NCBI GenBank assembly: GCA_023664605.1
Contig: JAMPFF010000001.1
Coordinates: 399,714-463,713 of the forward strand
Length of the DNA: 64,000 bases
Reading direction: 5' to 3'
From: Clostridium sp.
GTDB lineage: Bacteria > Bacillota > Clostridia > Lachnospirales > Lachnospiraceae
Made by a program: the position numbers and the translations under genes
The notes under the pieces: model-generated
The model's database searches: none
What the model saw: only the letters and a program-made list of their open reading frames with translations
What the model was told of the DNA's origin: nothing
Part shown: one piece after another, positions 35,693-45,461 of the stretch
How positions within the stretch are numbered: position 1 is the first letter of the stretch
Layout: each line of letters begins with the position of its first letter

Positions 35693-37240
35693 ATGCTTGA
35701 TGTTGTGATAGCAGTAGTCATCACGTTAGTCGTGGCGATTCCGATTACAGCCGTAGCAGCGACCAATTACCGTAAAAAGGTAGTGGAAGCGAAGATTGGC
35801 AACGCGGATGAAAAGGCACGGGAAATTATTGATGAAGCTCTCAAAACAGCCGAAACGAAGAAGCGTGAAGCGTTACTTGAAGCAAAAGAAGAAACCATTC
35901 ATACCAAAAATGAATTGGACAAGGAAATCAAGGAACGTCGTGCCGAGGCGCAGAGATATGAGCGCAGGGTTCAGCAGAAAGAAGAGAACATCGATAAAAA
36001 AGCGGATGCTATTGAGAAAAAGGAAGCAAGTTTGGTAGCAAGAGAAGAATCCCTTGCCAAACAACGCGAAGAAATTGCAAAACTAAATGAGCAGAGATTA
36101 CAGGAACTGGAACGAATCTCAGGTTTGACCTCCGAACAAGCAAAAGATTATTTGTTGAAAATTGTTGAAGATGAAGTAAAACATGAAGCCGCTGTGATGA
36201 TTAAAGAAGTGGAAAGCAGGGCGAAAGAGGAAGCAGATAAGAAAGCGAAGGAATATGTTGTAACGGCGATTCAAAAATGCGCCGCCGACCATGTTTCCGA
36301 GACAACGATATCTGTTGTACAGCTTCCGAATGACGAAATGAAAGGCAGAATTATCGGTAGAGAGGGTCGTAATATCAGAACCCTTGAGACGATGACGGGC
36401 GTTGATTTGATTATTGACGATACGCCGGAAGCGGTTATCCTGTCAGGATTTGACCCGATTCGTCGTGAAGTGGCGAGAATTGCGCTTGAAAAACTGATTG
36501 TTGACGGACGTATTCATCCGGCGAGAATCGAAGAAATGGTTGAAAAGGCGCAAAAAGAAGTGGAAGTTATGATAAAAGAAGAGGGTGAAGCCGCGACACT
36601 GGAAGTCGGTGTACATGGCATCCATCCGGAACTTGTCAGATTGCTGGGTAAGATGAAGTTCAGAACCAGTTATGGACAGAACGCATTAAAGCATTCCATT
36701 GAAGTGGCGCAGTTATCAGGGCTGTTAGCGGCAGAAATGGGACTGGATGTCAGAGTGGCTAAACGTGCGGGTCTTCTGCATGATATTGGTAAGGCGGTAG
36801 ACCATGAAATGGAAGGCTCTCATATTCAGTTAGGTGTGAATCTGTGTAGAAAATACAAGGAATCACCGATTGTCATTAATGCGGTAGAGTCTCATCATGG
36901 CGATGTTGAGCCTCAGTCATTGATTGCATGTCTGGTACAGGCGGCAGATACTATTTCCGCTGCAAGACCGGGTGCAAGAAGAGAAACATTAGAAACATAT
37001 ACAAGCAGGTTAAAACAATTAGAAGACATTACAAACAATTTCAAAGGTGTTGATAAATCTTTTGCTATTCAGGCAGGTAGAGAGATTCGTGTGATGGTAG
37101 TTCCGGAACAGATTACGGATGCGGACATGGTATTACTCGCAAGAGATATTTCCAAGCAGATTGAAGCTGAATTGGAATATCCGGGTCAGATTAAAGTCAA
37201 TGTTATCCGTGAAAGTCGTGTTATCGACTATGCCAAATAG
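35693..37240 (+). CDS. rny: Ribonuclease Y
   Basis: A 515-residue endoribonuclease central to mRNA decay in Firmicutes. One N-terminal membrane helix (residues 2-23), a long charged coiled coil (28-190), a KH domain with [15 protein letters not shown] (about 222) and an HD domain with [12 protein letters not shown] and [10 protein letters not shown]. All motifs are intact. It ends the rimO-pgsA-cinA-recA-recX-rny region and has a strong terminator. Confidence 0.97.
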   Translation: MLDVVIAVVITLVVAIPITAVAATNYRKKVVEAKIGNADEKAREIIDEALKTAETKKREALLEAKEETIHTKNELDKEIKERRAEAQRYERRVQQKEENIDKKADAIEKKEASLVAREESLAKQREEIAKLNEQRLQELERISGLTSEQAKDYLLKIVEDEVKHEAAVMIKEVESRAKEEADKKAKEYVVTAIQKCAADHVSETTISVVQLPNDEMKGRIIGREGRNIRTLETMTGVDLIIDDTPEAVILSGFDPIRREVARIALEKLIVDGRIHPARIEEMVEKAQKEVEVMIKEEGEAATLEVGVHGIHPELVRLLGKMKFRTSYGQNALKHSIEVAQLSGLLAAEMGLDVRVAKRAGLLHDIGKAVDHEMEGSHIQLGVNLCRKYKESPIVINAVESHHGDVEPQSLIACLVQAADTISAARPGARRETLETYTSRLKQLEDITNNFKGVDKSFAIQAGREIRVMVVPEQITDADMVLLARDISKQIEAELEYPGQIKVNVIRESRVIDYAK

Positions 37241-37245
37241 TACTT

Positions 37246-37277
37246 AAAACGCTGTAGAGACATCTACAGCGTTTTTT
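37246..37277 (+). terminator. Terminator after rny
   Basis: Perfect 13-bp stem AAAACGCTGTAGA / TCTACAGCGTTTT with a GACA loop and a T-run. Confidence 0.92.
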
Positions 37278-37360
37278 TGTAAGAAAAATTCGTGATATGC
37301 GGAAAAAATGAAAGGGAACGGTTATGATGAGAATTTTATTTATGCCCGGATTGTGATGAA

Positions 37361-37951
37361 GTGGGCGTTGTGAAAGAGAAGCCTTTTGAAGAACATGACA
37401 GCGATAGGTTTTGCCCGGAATGCGGGAAAGAATTGGCTATGGCTTATATTTATGATATGTGCGCGCATTGCATGGATGAACTTATCGAGAGAAAACCACT
37501 TGTGGAAGATTATGACAGTGATAAATTCTGTCCCAAATGCAGAAGAAAACTGGACATGGCAATTTATGGCACACAAAAACTGGAGGATACAAGATACAAA
37601 ATCATCTTAAAAGGCGGCAGCATAATAGTAGACTTCAGAAGAGAGAGATTTTTGAAAACATTGATGAAGATAGGCAATATTAGTTATGAAGAGGCTTTAG
37701 AAAAATATCATACAAAAAATTCCCTGATTTTTGAAGGCGACGCCAGAGGAGTTTATATTAGTGACAATTTGTTACATGGTTTTTCAGACGCCATGAAGTA
37801 TGAAATTATTCCGGAATTTCCATTTCAGCGCTGCCTTGGTCCTTTTTATTCTATATGTCCGACCTGCGGCAGTGATACGGTGTGGAAAGAGGACGGTTGT
37901 TTCTGTGAAAAATGTAATAAGTGGCTGCTTGGCGGCGATATGATTTTGTGA
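37361..37951 (+). CDS. Zinc-ribbon protein of unknown function with a disturbed 5' end
   Basis: 196 residues from the first in-frame GTG. It has CxxC pairs at FCPECG, CAHC, FCPKC and, at the C-terminus, CPTCG...CEKC, so several zinc knuckles around a central region with no motif I recognise. The in-frame sequence continues upstream as EFYLCPDCDE, another ribbon-like segment, to a stop at 37328-37330, without a start codon. A good ribosome site (AAAGGGAACGG) instead leads to ATG 37324 in a different frame that stops after ten codons. A +1 shift between 37324 and 37331 would join the two. The gene may be frameshifted, or the GTG start may be real. Confidence 0.55.
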   Translation: MGVVKEKPFEEHDSDRFCPECGKELAMAYIYDMCAHCMDELIERKPLVEDYDSDKFCPKCRRKLDMAIYGTQKLEDTRYKIILKGGSIIVDFRRERFLKTLMKIGNISYEEALEKYHTKNSLIFEGDARGVYISDNLLHGFSDAMKYEIIPEFPFQRCLGPFYSICPTCGSDTVWKEDGCFCEKCNKWLLGGDMIL

Positions 37952-37963
37952 TAGTGAGTGAAT

Positions 37964-37999
37964 AAAGGCGCTTGTGGAATAAAGTCCAAGCGTCTTTAT
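37964..37999 (+). terminator. Terminator after the zinc-ribbon gene
   Basis: AAAGGCGCTTG (37964-37974) pairs with CAAGCGTCTTT (37987-37997) with one G-T pair, then ATT. Confidence 0.75.
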
Positions 38000-38031
38000 T
38001 ATGTTTTTGTATTCTAATTTCAGATAGGGGC

Positions 38032-38060
38032 TTGTTTTCAGGAATGGTTTGTAGTAAAAT
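38032..38060 (+). promoter_or_regulatory. Candidate promoter for the aminotransferase gene
   Basis: TTGTTT and TAAAAT with 17-bp spacing, 65 bp before the start codon. Confidence 0.5.
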
Positions 38061-38124
38061 ACATAGCGGTGTATGATTGTATACAATAATGCAATGGCGT
38101 GAAAGAAAGGGCAGGGTTATAATT

Positions 38125-39411
38125 ATGAAGTCTTACAAAGAGATGAACAAAGAAGAACTTTTATCCTTGAAAGCAGAATTGGAAAAGCAGTTTGAAGAAG
38201 CAAAGAGCAAAGGATTAAAACTGGATATGTCCAGAGGAAAACAGTCTACGGCGCAGCTTGATATGACAATGGGCGTTATCGGCACTTTGGATTCCGGTTC
38301 TGAACTTAGGACGGCGGATGGCATTGATTGTAGAAATTACGGATTGTTGGAGGGTATTCCGGAGGCAAGGCATTTATTGGGCGATATGATGGGAGTTCCG
38401 GCAGAAAATGTGCTTGTATTTGGAAATTCGAGTTTAAGTATTATGTATGATGCGGTTTCCCATGCCATGATACATGGAGTCATGGGTTCTACGCCCTGGT
38501 GTAAGCTTGATACAGTAAAATTTTTGTGTCCGGTGCCGGGATATGACAGGCACTTTAAAATTACGGAATATTTCGGTATTGAGATGATTAACATACCAAT
38601 GAATGCGGAAGGACCCGATATGGATTTGGTAGAAAAATATGTGAACAGTGACCCGGCGGTGAAAGGCATCTGGTGTGTGCCGAAGTACTCTAATCCGTCA
38701 GGCATTTCCTATTCGGATGAAGTGGTAAGAAGATTTGCGAATTTAAAACCTGCTGCAAAAGATTTTAGGATTTACTGGGATAATGCCTATGCTATCCATC
38801 ATTTATATGATGATAAGCAGGATGAAATTCTGGAAATTTTAAGCGAATGTGAAAAAGCCGGAAATCCTGATATGGTGTATGAGTTCTGCTCTACTTCCAA
38901 AGTAACTTTTGCAGGCGGAGGAATTGCGGGATTTGCCTCTTCGGCCGCCAATGTGGAAGCTGTTAAAAAATCCATGACAGTCCGTACGATTGGTTACGAT
39001 AAGGTCAACCAGCTTCGTCATGCAAGATATTTTAAAGATAAAGCGGGTTTGCTTGAACATATGAAGAAACACGCGGAAATTATCCGTCCTAAATTCGAGG
39101 CGGTTTTAGATGTTTTAGAGAAAGAAATCGGCAGTCTTGGCATTGGTGAGTGGACAAAGCCGGTAGGCGGATATTTTATCTCTTTTGACGCGATGGAGGG
39201 CTGTGCGAAAGCGATTGTGGAAAAATGTAAAGAGGCGGGCGTTACGCTTACGGGCGCAGGAGCGACCTTTCCTTACGGAAAGGATCCGAAAGACAGCAAT
39301 ATCCGTATTGCTCCGACTTTCCCAACACCGGAAGAAATGGCGGCGGCAACAGATTTGTTTGTGCTTTGCGTAAAACTTGTCAGTGTTACTAAACTCTTAG
39401 AGACAATGTAA
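38125..39411 (+). CDS. Class I aminotransferase, aspartate aminotransferase type Ic-like
   Basis: A 428-residue PLP enzyme of the group that includes aspartate aminotransferase subgroup Ic. Seen are LDMSRGKQSTAQLDM at the N-terminus, YGLLEGIPEARHL, GNSSLSIMYDA, the PKYSNPSG motif, IYWDNAYAIHHL and STSKVTFAGGGIAGF, where the lysine in TSKVTF is the PLP Schiff base. Substrate specificity within the subgroup is likely aspartate or alanine but is not proven. The ATG at 38125 follows a GGGCAGGG site; the frame from 38077 overlaps the promoter. Confidence 0.85.
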   Translation: MKSYKEMNKEELLSLKAELEKQFEEAKSKGLKLDMSRGKQSTAQLDMTMGVIGTLDSGSELRTADGIDCRNYGLLEGIPEARHLLGDMMGVPAENVLVFGNSSLSIMYDAVSHAMIHGVMGSTPWCKLDTVKFLCPVPGYDRHFKITEYFGIEMINIPMNAEGPDMDLVEKYVNSDPAVKGIWCVPKYSNPSGISYSDEVVRRFANLKPAAKDFRIYWDNAYAIHHLYDDKQDEILEILSECEKAGNPDMVYEFCSTSKVTFAGGGIAGFASSAANVEAVKKSMTVRTIGYDKVNQLRHARYFKDKAGLLEHMKKHAEIIRPKFEAVLDVLEKEIGSLGIGEWTKPVGGYFISFDAMEGCAKAIVEKCKEAGVTLTGAGATFPYGKDPKDSNIRIAPTFPTPEEMAAATDLFVLCVKLVSVTKLLETM

Positions 39412-39446
39412 ATAGCAACTGTTATTATAAGAAAAGGAGTCAGGTT

Positions 39447-39989
39447 GTGGCAATGGAGAAATTTGAGCGGTTGAATCGAGAGCTGGTGTATAAAGGCGTT
39501 ATCATAGACTTTTATCAGGATACGGTCAAAGTGCCTAACGGCAATGTTGTCAAATGGGATTTTATCGGGCATAAAGGCGCGGCAGCGGTTGTGGCGGTAA
39601 ATGAAGACGGAAAGCTGTTAATGGTGCGCCAGTACCGTAATGCGTTAGACAGGGAAACGCTGGAAATACCGGCGGGCGCGTTAGACAGCGTAGAAGAGCC
39701 GACAGACGCTGCTGCGGCAAGAGAATTGGAGGAAGAGACCGGATATAAAGCGGGAAAGCTGGAACTGCTGATTACCCTGCGGACAACGGTTGCTTTTTGC
39801 AATGAGAGAATAGACGTCTATGTGGCGACCGATTTACAGCCCAGTAAGCAGAATCTGGACGAGGACGAGTTTATCAATGTGGAACTGCATGACATCGACG
39901 AACTGGTACAGATGATATATGACTGTAAAATTGAGGACAGTAAGACCGTAGCGGCGCTTATGGCATATAAAAATAAATTCTGCCGCTAA
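39447..39989 (+). CDS. nudF: Nudix hydrolase, ADP-ribose pyrophosphatase-like
   Basis: A 180-residue Nudix protein. The Nudix box runs from GALDSVEEPTDAAAARE to LEEETGY (Gx5Ex7REUxEExGU). The preceding N-terminal strand pattern (NGNVVKWDFIGHKGAAAVV, RQYRNALDRETLEIPAG) is that of ADP-ribose pyrophosphatases. The gene order nudix-spoIIM-xerD is the same as nudF-spoIIM-xerD in Bacillus. GTG start at 39447 has GGAG upstream at good distance; the ATG at 39453 is an alternative. Confidence 0.88.
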   Translation: MAMEKFERLNRELVYKGVIIDFYQDTVKVPNGNVVKWDFIGHKGAAAVVAVNEDGKLLMVRQYRNALDRETLEIPAGALDSVEEPTDAAAARELEEETGYKAGKLELLITLRTTVAFCNERIDVYVATDLQPSKQNLDEDEFINVELHDIDELVQMIYDCKIEDSKTVAALMAYKNKFCR

Positions 39990-40072
39990 TTTGTTATATG
40001 GAACTTCTTTTCAACATATGATTAGAAAGGCGAACTTGTTCGTCTTGCATGTGTGGGAAAGAGGGCGGACAT

Positions 40073-40687
40073 ATGTTTCTGAAACAAATGAACAGAAGCG
40101 GATACTATCTTTTGTACTTATTTATGATAGGCTTATTTTTAGGGATACTGCTTGTGAATATCAAATATGATGTGTGGATGCAGGATGACGGCCTTTTGAA
40201 TGCGGCAATGTTAAGAAAGCTCCAGGGCAGTGAACTAGACGGCGGCTATTTGTTTGGATATATTATGAAACACCGGGTTTTCACCATACTGATTATCGGT
40301 ATGCTGGCATCCACGATCATAGGGCTTCCTATTGTCTGCGGATATGTCTGTTATCTTGGAATCAGCGCAGGCTGTATTCTCTCGATAGCGGTTATCCGTT
40401 ATGGCGTCAGAGGCCTTTTTTTCGTGGCTGCGGGCGTTTTTCCACAGGCGGTTTTATTGATACCGGGGTATTTTCTGCTTTTTCGATGGGGAATAGACTG
40501 TAACAGAAAATTATATAAAAGAAACGACGGTCTGGAAGGGCGGTATCTGGTCGGCGGGCAGTTTATTCTAAAAAAGGGAATCGGACTGGCGGGAATACTG
40601 ATTATCGTTATTCTTGGGTGTGTTTTAGAAAGTTATGTAAACCCCAAAATCCTCCATTTTATTTTAAAAATTCTTCTGTCTGCATAA
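40073..40687 (+). CDS. spoIIM: Stage II sporulation protein M
   Basis: A 204-residue membrane protein with about five helices, matching SpoIIM in length and in position between the Nudix and xerD genes. It is a component of the SpoIID-SpoIIM-SpoIIP machine that drives forespore engulfment. Start ATG at 40073 after GAGGGCGG; the frame upstream has a weak GTG but no ribosome site. The sequence is diverged from Bacillus SpoIIM and the call leans on synteny and topology. Confidence 0.8.
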   Translation: MFLKQMNRSGYYLLYLFMIGLFLGILLVNIKYDVWMQDDGLLNAAMLRKLQGSELDGGYLFGYIMKHRVFTILIIGMLASTIIGLPIVCGYVCYLGISAGCILSIAVIRYGVRGLFFVAAGVFPQAVLLIPGYFLLFRWGIDCNRKLYKRNDGLEGRYLVGGQFILKKGIGLAGILIIVILGCVLESYVNPKILHFILKILLSA

Positions 40688-40792
40688 AAAATTTTTTTCA
40701 AGATATGGTATACATAAAATACCTCTTTGCCGATATGTTGTGCTTTCGGGCAAAAGTACCGAAAATGCCCGTAAAATCGGGAAAAAATCCAT

Positions 40793-40821
40793 TTGCTTTT
40801 CCTGGAAAATCTGCTTATAAT
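40793..40821 (+). promoter_or_regulatory. Promoter for xerD
   Basis: TTGCTT and a perfect TATAAT, 17-bp spacing, 62 bp before the xerD start; xerD therefore has its own promoter and is not dependent on spoIIM transcription. Confidence 0.65.
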
Positions 40822-40882
40822 GGTAAATGTACAGCGGTTTCATTAACATAAAACCAAACAGGCAGGAGAGGCATTCGGATTA

Positions 40883-41767
40883 ATGGAAAAAGAAATTACA
40901 GCATTTATATCTTATTTACATAATGTGAAAAAAACTTCAAACAATACCGAAATGTCTTATAGACGGGATTTGGAAAAGTTTCAGCACTTTATGGCGCAAA
41001 AAGGCATTCAAAGTGTTGAGGATGTAACCAAAGAGACGTTGGATGCCTATATACAATATCTGGAGGACAATCATTTTGCGGCGGCTACCGTTTCCAGGAG
41101 CATTGCCTCGTTAAAAGCGTTTTATCATTTTCTGGTGCAGGAAAATATTGTGAGCGAGGATATATCGGAGAGGCTGAAGGCGCCCAAAATAGAGAAGAAG
41201 ATGCCTGAAATTATGTCTCCGGAAGAAGTGGTGAGGCTTTTGGAGCAGCCAAACGGCGATTCTCCGAAAGAAATCCGTGATAAGGCGATGCTGGAACTTT
41301 TATATGCGACGGGAATCAGGGTGACGGAATTAATTACGTTAAAAGTTTCCGATATCAACATGCAGATGAATTTTTTAATCTGCCGGGATGCCAATAAGGA
41401 GAGGGTGATTCCGTTCGGAGGTGCGGCAAAGGCGGCGCTGGATAAGTATTTAGGCGGTGTCAGGGAGTCGATGATAGAGGATAAGAAGTCGGATATTTTA
41501 TTTGCCAACTGCTCCGGACAGCCGATGAGCAGACAGGGATTCTGGAAATTGATAAAATATTATGCCAGAAAGGCGGATATCAAGGCGGATATTACACCGC
41601 ACACGCTGCGTCATTCGTTTGCCGCGCATCTGGTGGAAAATGGGGCGGATTTAAGAAGCGTACAGGAGATGTTAGGGCATTCGGACATTTCTACAACGCA
41701 AATTTATGCGCATTTGAATCATAATCGTATCAGGGAAGTATACGCAAAGGCTCATCCGAGAGGATGA
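40883..41767 (+). CDS. xerD: Tyrosine recombinase XerD
   Basis: A 294-residue integrase-family recombinase. N-terminal SAM-like core-binding domain (residues 1-90); catalytic residues in ATGIRVTEL (Arg), HTLRHSFAAHL (His-x-x-Arg), LGHSDISTTQIYAH (His and Tyr nucleophile). Length and the nudix-spoIIM context fit the XerD that resolves chromosome dimers. No dif-like site was found here. The 3' end overlaps a terminator. Confidence 0.93.
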   Translation: MEKEITAFISYLHNVKKTSNNTEMSYRRDLEKFQHFMAQKGIQSVEDVTKETLDAYIQYLEDNHFAAATVSRSIASLKAFYHFLVQENIVSEDISERLKAPKIEKKMPEIMSPEEVVRLLEQPNGDSPKEIRDKAMLELLYATGIRVTELITLKVSDINMQMNFLICRDANKERVIPFGGAAKAALDKYLGGVRESMIEDKKSDILFANCSGQPMSRQGFWKLIKYYARKADIKADITPHTLRHSFAAHLVENGADLRSVQEMLGHSDISTTQIYAHLNHNRIREVYAKAHPRG

Positions 41768-41773
41768 GCCTTT
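41746..41773. terminator. Terminator overlapping the xerD stop
   Basis: AAAGGCTCATCC and GGATGAGCCTTT, perfect 12-bp stem, GAGA loop, followed by TTTATAT. Its A-rich left side means it can also serve the convergent DAHP synthase gene. Confidence 0.85.
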
Positions 41774-41798
41774 ATATATTATAACATGTGTAATGTTA

Positions 41799-42827
41799 TT
41801 AGTCATATTCTGCAATATCATAGACAAGCCTTTCGGAGGCTTCCCAGCCAAGGCAGGGGTCGGTAATGGATTTTCCGTAAATGCCCTCGCCGATTTTCTG
41901 GCTGCCCTCTATTAGATAGCTTTCTATCATGACGCCTTTTACTAACTTATAGATATCCGGGCTTAATTTCCTGCTGTGCATGACTTCTTTGACAATCCGT
42001 ATCTGCTGCTCATATTCTTTGTTGGAGTTACTATGGTTGGCGTCGATAATGCAGGCTGGATTTATCAGGTCGCGTTCGTTATATAAATCCAGCAGTCGTA
42101 TTAAATCTTCATAGTGATAGTTGGGAATGCTCTGTCCGTGTTTATTGACGGCGCCGCGCAGTACCGTGTGGGCTAAGGGATTGCCGCTTGTTTTCACCTC
42201 ATAGCCGCGGTAGATAAAAGAATGGGAATGCTGCGCCGCATAAACGGAATTTAACATAACGGAGAGCGTACCGCTGGTCGGGTTTTTCATGCCGCTTGCC
42301 ACATCAAAGCCGCTTACGGTCATACGGTGCTGCTGGTCTTCCACGGAACGCGCGCCGATAGCAACATAGGAAAGAATATCCTCTACATAGCCCCAGTTGT
42401 CGGGGTAGAGCATTTCATCCGCGGCGGTCAGCCCGGATTCTTCCATAGCGCGGATGTGCATTTTGCGCATAGCGATTAACCCGGCGGTAAAATCGGGCTT
42501 TTTTTCCGGGTCGGGCTGGCTTACGATTCCCTTATAGCCTTCTCCGGTTGTCCGGGGTTTATTGGTATAGATTCTGGGAATTAAAATCAGCTTGTCCTTC
42601 ACCTTTTCGTTCAGTACGGCAAGACGGCTGATATATTCGCAGACGGCGTCCTCGTTGTCTGCGGAACAGGGTCCGATAATGACAAGGAACTTATTGCTTT
42701 TCCCGGTGATAACGTCGCTGATTTCCCGGTCGCGTTGTTTTTTTAACTTAGCAAGGCTTTCCGGAACCGGAAACTGGTTTCTGATTTCCTCCGGCGTCGG
42801 AAGCTGGCTGACATATTGAAAAGACAT
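41799..42827 (-). CDS. 3-deoxy-7-phosphoheptulonate (DAHP) synthase, class I
   Basis: A 342-residue class I DAHP synthase of the AroF/AroG type, condensing phosphoenolpyruvate and erythrose-4-phosphate for aromatic biosynthesis. Motifs: VIIGPCSADN, IPRIYTNKPRTTGEGYKG, GARSVEDQQHR, and VKGVMIESYL near the end. The start at 42827 (on the minus strand) follows AAGGAG; the longer frame from 42875 is less likely. Allosteric specificity (Phe, Tyr or Trp) cannot be read with confidence. It is convergent with xerD. Confidence 0.92.
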   Translation of the reverse strand: MSFQYVSQLPTPEEIRNQFPVPESLAKLKKQRDREISDVITGKSNKFLVIIGPCSADNEDAVCEYISRLAVLNEKVKDKLILIPRIYTNKPRTTGEGYKGIVSQPDPEKKPDFTAGLIAMRKMHIRAMEESGLTAADEMLYPDNWGYVEDILSYVAIGARSVEDQQHRMTVSGFDVASGMKNPTSGTLSVMLNSVYAAQHSHSFIYRGYEVKTSGNPLAHTVLRGAVNKHGQSIPNYHYEDLIRLLDLYNERDLINPACIIDANHSNSNKEYEQQIRIVKEVMHSRKLSPDIYKLVKGVMIESYLIEGSQKIGEGIYGKSITDPCLGWEASERLVYDIAEYD

Positions 42828-42918
42828 GATAATATATACTCCTTCATCTTGTATGTATTGCGAAAACACATCCATTATAGTATATTAATGAAAGAATCGC
42901 AAGTAAAAACATGCGCTT

Positions 42919-44283
42919 TTAGTCTGTCTGCAGCCGGAAAGAAATACGCAGGGCGGAGACGGTGCAGAGAAACGTCTGCACTATCTGGCTTGCCAGCATA
43001 CCCCACAGGTAGCCTTTGATACCCCATATGGGGATGGCAAAAAAGACGAACAGCAGGCGGACAAGCAGACTGATAATGCTGTATAAAAAGGTGAGGCCCG
43101 TTTTGCCAAGGCCGTTTAAGATGCTGTTTAAGGTGCTGGCAACGTATAAAAAAGGGCAGATAAAGCTTAACGTCAAAATAAAGCTGCCGGCAAGTTTATT
43201 GTGGAATAAGAGGTCTCCGGCCATGCGCCCGCATAGAAGAAATGCGCCGGTACAGCCAAAGCCGAGTAACAGGCAGTATTTAATGGATTTTAAAATCGCT
43301 TTGGTGACGGCGTTCTGGTTGCCGCTTGCGTCCGCTTCGGAGACGATAGGCAAAAGTAAAACGGAAATGGAATTAGTAATGGCGGAGGGAAAAAGAATAA
43401 GCGGCAGGCTCATACCGGTCAGCACGCCGTATACGCCTAGGGCATCGGCATTATTTAAGCCGTATGTCATCAGTTTGTTGGGAATGAAAATCGCTTCAAT
43501 GCTTTGCAGGACATTGATAATAATACGGTTAGCCGATAGCGGAACGGCGAGCCGCAGCAGATTGTTTCCAATATGCAGGTACGACGAAGCCAGGCTTTCG
43601 CGCGCTGCAGAGTATGCCCGTAAACGCGCAGGTTTGTCAAATACGTTAAAGGAGCGGGCGATAATAGCAACGGCGGAGACAATCATCGACGCGCCCTCGC
43701 CAATGACAAGTCCGACAACGGCGAAACTGATAGTGGGCGTCATATGGCGGAGTGTGCAAATATGATGAATCAGATAGACCGAGCCTACCCGCACCACCTG
43801 TTCCGATAGCTGTGACAAGGCGGGAATGGCGGTTTTTTTGATTCCGTAAAAATAGCCGTTAATGCAGGAATGAACTGTAGCCATGGGAATGGAAAGGGCT
43901 ATGATACGTAGCAGGGGAGCGGTTCTTTCTTCTAACAGAAACGCCGTGGCAATCCATTCGGAATATCTGTAAATAAAAGCCATACAGCCGAAAGAGAGCG
44001 CCATGGAAAGAAGAAAACCGACCCACAGGGTACGGAAAGACGTCTTATAGTCATGCGTCGTCGTCTCGCTTGCGACATATTTGGAAATAGCGGTCTGCAT
44101 TCCCGATACGGTCAAAGAAAAGGAAAGCGCCAGCACCGGGGAAATGAGCTGATAGATGCCCATGCCCTCCGCGCCGAATACGTTAGATAGAAAAATACGA
44201 TAGAAAAAGCCGATAAAGCGGCTTAAAAGTCCGGTAACGGTTAAAATAACGGTTCCAATCAACAGAGGATTTTTACGCTGCAT
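42919..44283 (-). CDS. spoVB: SpoVB-like sporulation flippase
   Basis: A 454-residue MATE-type membrane protein with about 12-14 helices. The N-terminus ([29 protein letters not shown] split by residues 4-33, [11 protein letters not shown]) is typical of stage V sporulation protein B, thought to move lipid precursors for spore cortex peptidoglycan. It is shorter than the MurJ-like protein at 22609 and clearly a different branch. It is transcribed alone, divergent from mnmA. Confidence 0.83.
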   Translation of the reverse strand: MQRKNPLLIGTVILTVTGLLSRFIGFFYRIFLSNVFGAEGMGIYQLISPVLALSFSLTVSGMQTAISKYVASETTTHDYKTSFRTLWVGFLLSMALSFGCMAFIYRYSEWIATAFLLEERTAPLLRIIALSIPMATVHSCINGYFYGIKKTAIPALSQLSEQVVRVGSVYLIHHICTLRHMTPTISFAVVGLVIGEGASMIVSAVAIIARSFNVFDKPARLRAYSAARESLASSYLHIGNNLLRLAVPLSANRIIINVLQSIEAIFIPNKLMTYGLNNADALGVYGVLTGMSLPLILFPSAITNSISVLLLPIVSEADASGNQNAVTKAILKSIKYCLLLGFGCTGAFLLCGRMAGDLLFHNKLAGSFILTLSFICPFLYVASTLNSILNGLGKTGLTFLYSIISLLVRLLFVFFAIPIWGIKGYLWGMLASQIVQTFLCTVSALRISFRLQTD

Positions 44284-44366
44284 ATCACACCAATAGGGAA
44301 GTCTATTATTTCATAGTATGCAAAACGGGAAAAAAGCAGAACAGGAAGAAAGGTTCGGTTATTCAT

Positions 44367-45446
44367 ATGAAAAAAAAGGTAGTAGTGGGAATGTCGGGGG
44401 GCGTGGATTCCTCCGTGGCGGCATATCTTTTAAAAGAGCAGGGATATGATGTGATTGGCGTTACCATGCAGATATGGCAGGACGAAGAAGTCGAGACACA
44501 GGCAAAAAACGGAGGCTGCTGTGGTTTATCCGCCGTTGATGATGCAAGGGCGGTTGCGCAGAAACTGGATATTCCGTACTATGTCATGAATTTTAAAAAG
44601 GAATTTAAAGAAAAGGTCATCGACTATTTTGTGGAGGCCTATTTAAAAGGAGAGACGCCGAATCCTTGTATCGCCTGTAACCGCTATGTGAAATGGGAAT
44701 CTTTATTGCAAAGAAGCCTGGAAATCGGCGCGGATTATATCGCGACGGGACACTACGCCGGAATCATAAGTTTACCAAACGGGCGTTATGTGGTTGCCAA
44801 TTCCGTGACCGCAGCAAAAGACCAGACATATGCGCTTTATAATCTGACGCAGTATCAGCTTGCCCATACGTTAATGCCTGTGGGGGCATATACAAAAGAG
44901 CAGATACGTGATATTGCGAAAAGAGAAAATCTTCCCGTGGCTGCGAAACCGGACAGCCAGGAAATCTGTTTTATACCGGATAACGATTATGCGGGCTTTA
45001 TTGATAGGAAAGCGCCTGAGAGAGCGCCGGGGAAAGGAAAGTTCGTGACAAAAGACGGCGAGGTCTTAGGAGAGCATCAAGGGATTACCCATTATACGAT
45101 AGGACAGCGTAAGGGCTTAAATCTTGCCATGGGCCATCCTGTTTTTGTGACAAAAATCTGCCCGCAGAGCAATGAGGTTGTGATTGGAGAGGCGCAGGAT
45201 GTGTTTGGCGACGTGCTTTTTTGCAATCAGTTAAACTGGATGGGGATAGAAGAACTGGAAAAACCGCGCAAGGTTCTGGCAAAGATACGGTACGCACATG
45301 CCGGAGAGACGTGTCTGATTGAAAAGGCGGGGGACGACTGTGTAAAGTGCAGTTTCCAAAGCCCCGTCCGTGCGATTACGCCGGGACAGGCCGTCGTTTT
45401 TTATGAGGACTCTCATGTGCTGGGCGGCGGCACGATACTATCATAG
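44367..45446 (+). CDS. mnmA: tRNA 2-thiouridylase MnmA
   Basis: A 359-residue PP-loop enzyme that thiolates U34 of tRNA Lys, Glu and Gln. PP-loop [15 protein letters not shown] at residues 8-22; catalytic cysteines in NPCIACN and [13 protein letters not shown] also conserved. Near the N-terminus it has a [15 protein letters not shown] region typical of Clostridia. The start has AGGAAGAAAGG upstream. Convergent with the PHP gene; a short palindrome (ATAGCATATGCTAT at 45452-45465) lies at the join. Confidence 0.95.
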   Translation: MKKKVVVGMSGGVDSSVAAYLLKEQGYDVIGVTMQIWQDEEVETQAKNGGCCGLSAVDDARAVAQKLDIPYYVMNFKKEFKEKVIDYFVEAYLKGETPNPCIACNRYVKWESLLQRSLEIGADYIATGHYAGIISLPNGRYVVANSVTAAKDQTYALYNLTQYQLAHTLMPVGAYTKEQIRDIAKRENLPVAAKPDSQEICFIPDNDYAGFIDRKAPERAPGKGKFVTKDGEVLGEHQGITHYTIGQRKGLNLAMGHPVFVTKICPQSNEVVIGEAQDVFGDVLFCNQLNWMGIEELEKPRKVLAKIRYAHAGETCLIEKAGDDCVKCSFQSPVRAITPGQAVVFYEDSHVLGGGTILS

Positions 45447-45461
45447 ATAAAATAGCATATG

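Noticed and set aside
43016..43765. 249-codon plus-strand frame inside spoVB
   Set aside because: Antisense to a convincing membrane protein gene; translation has no recognisable domain.
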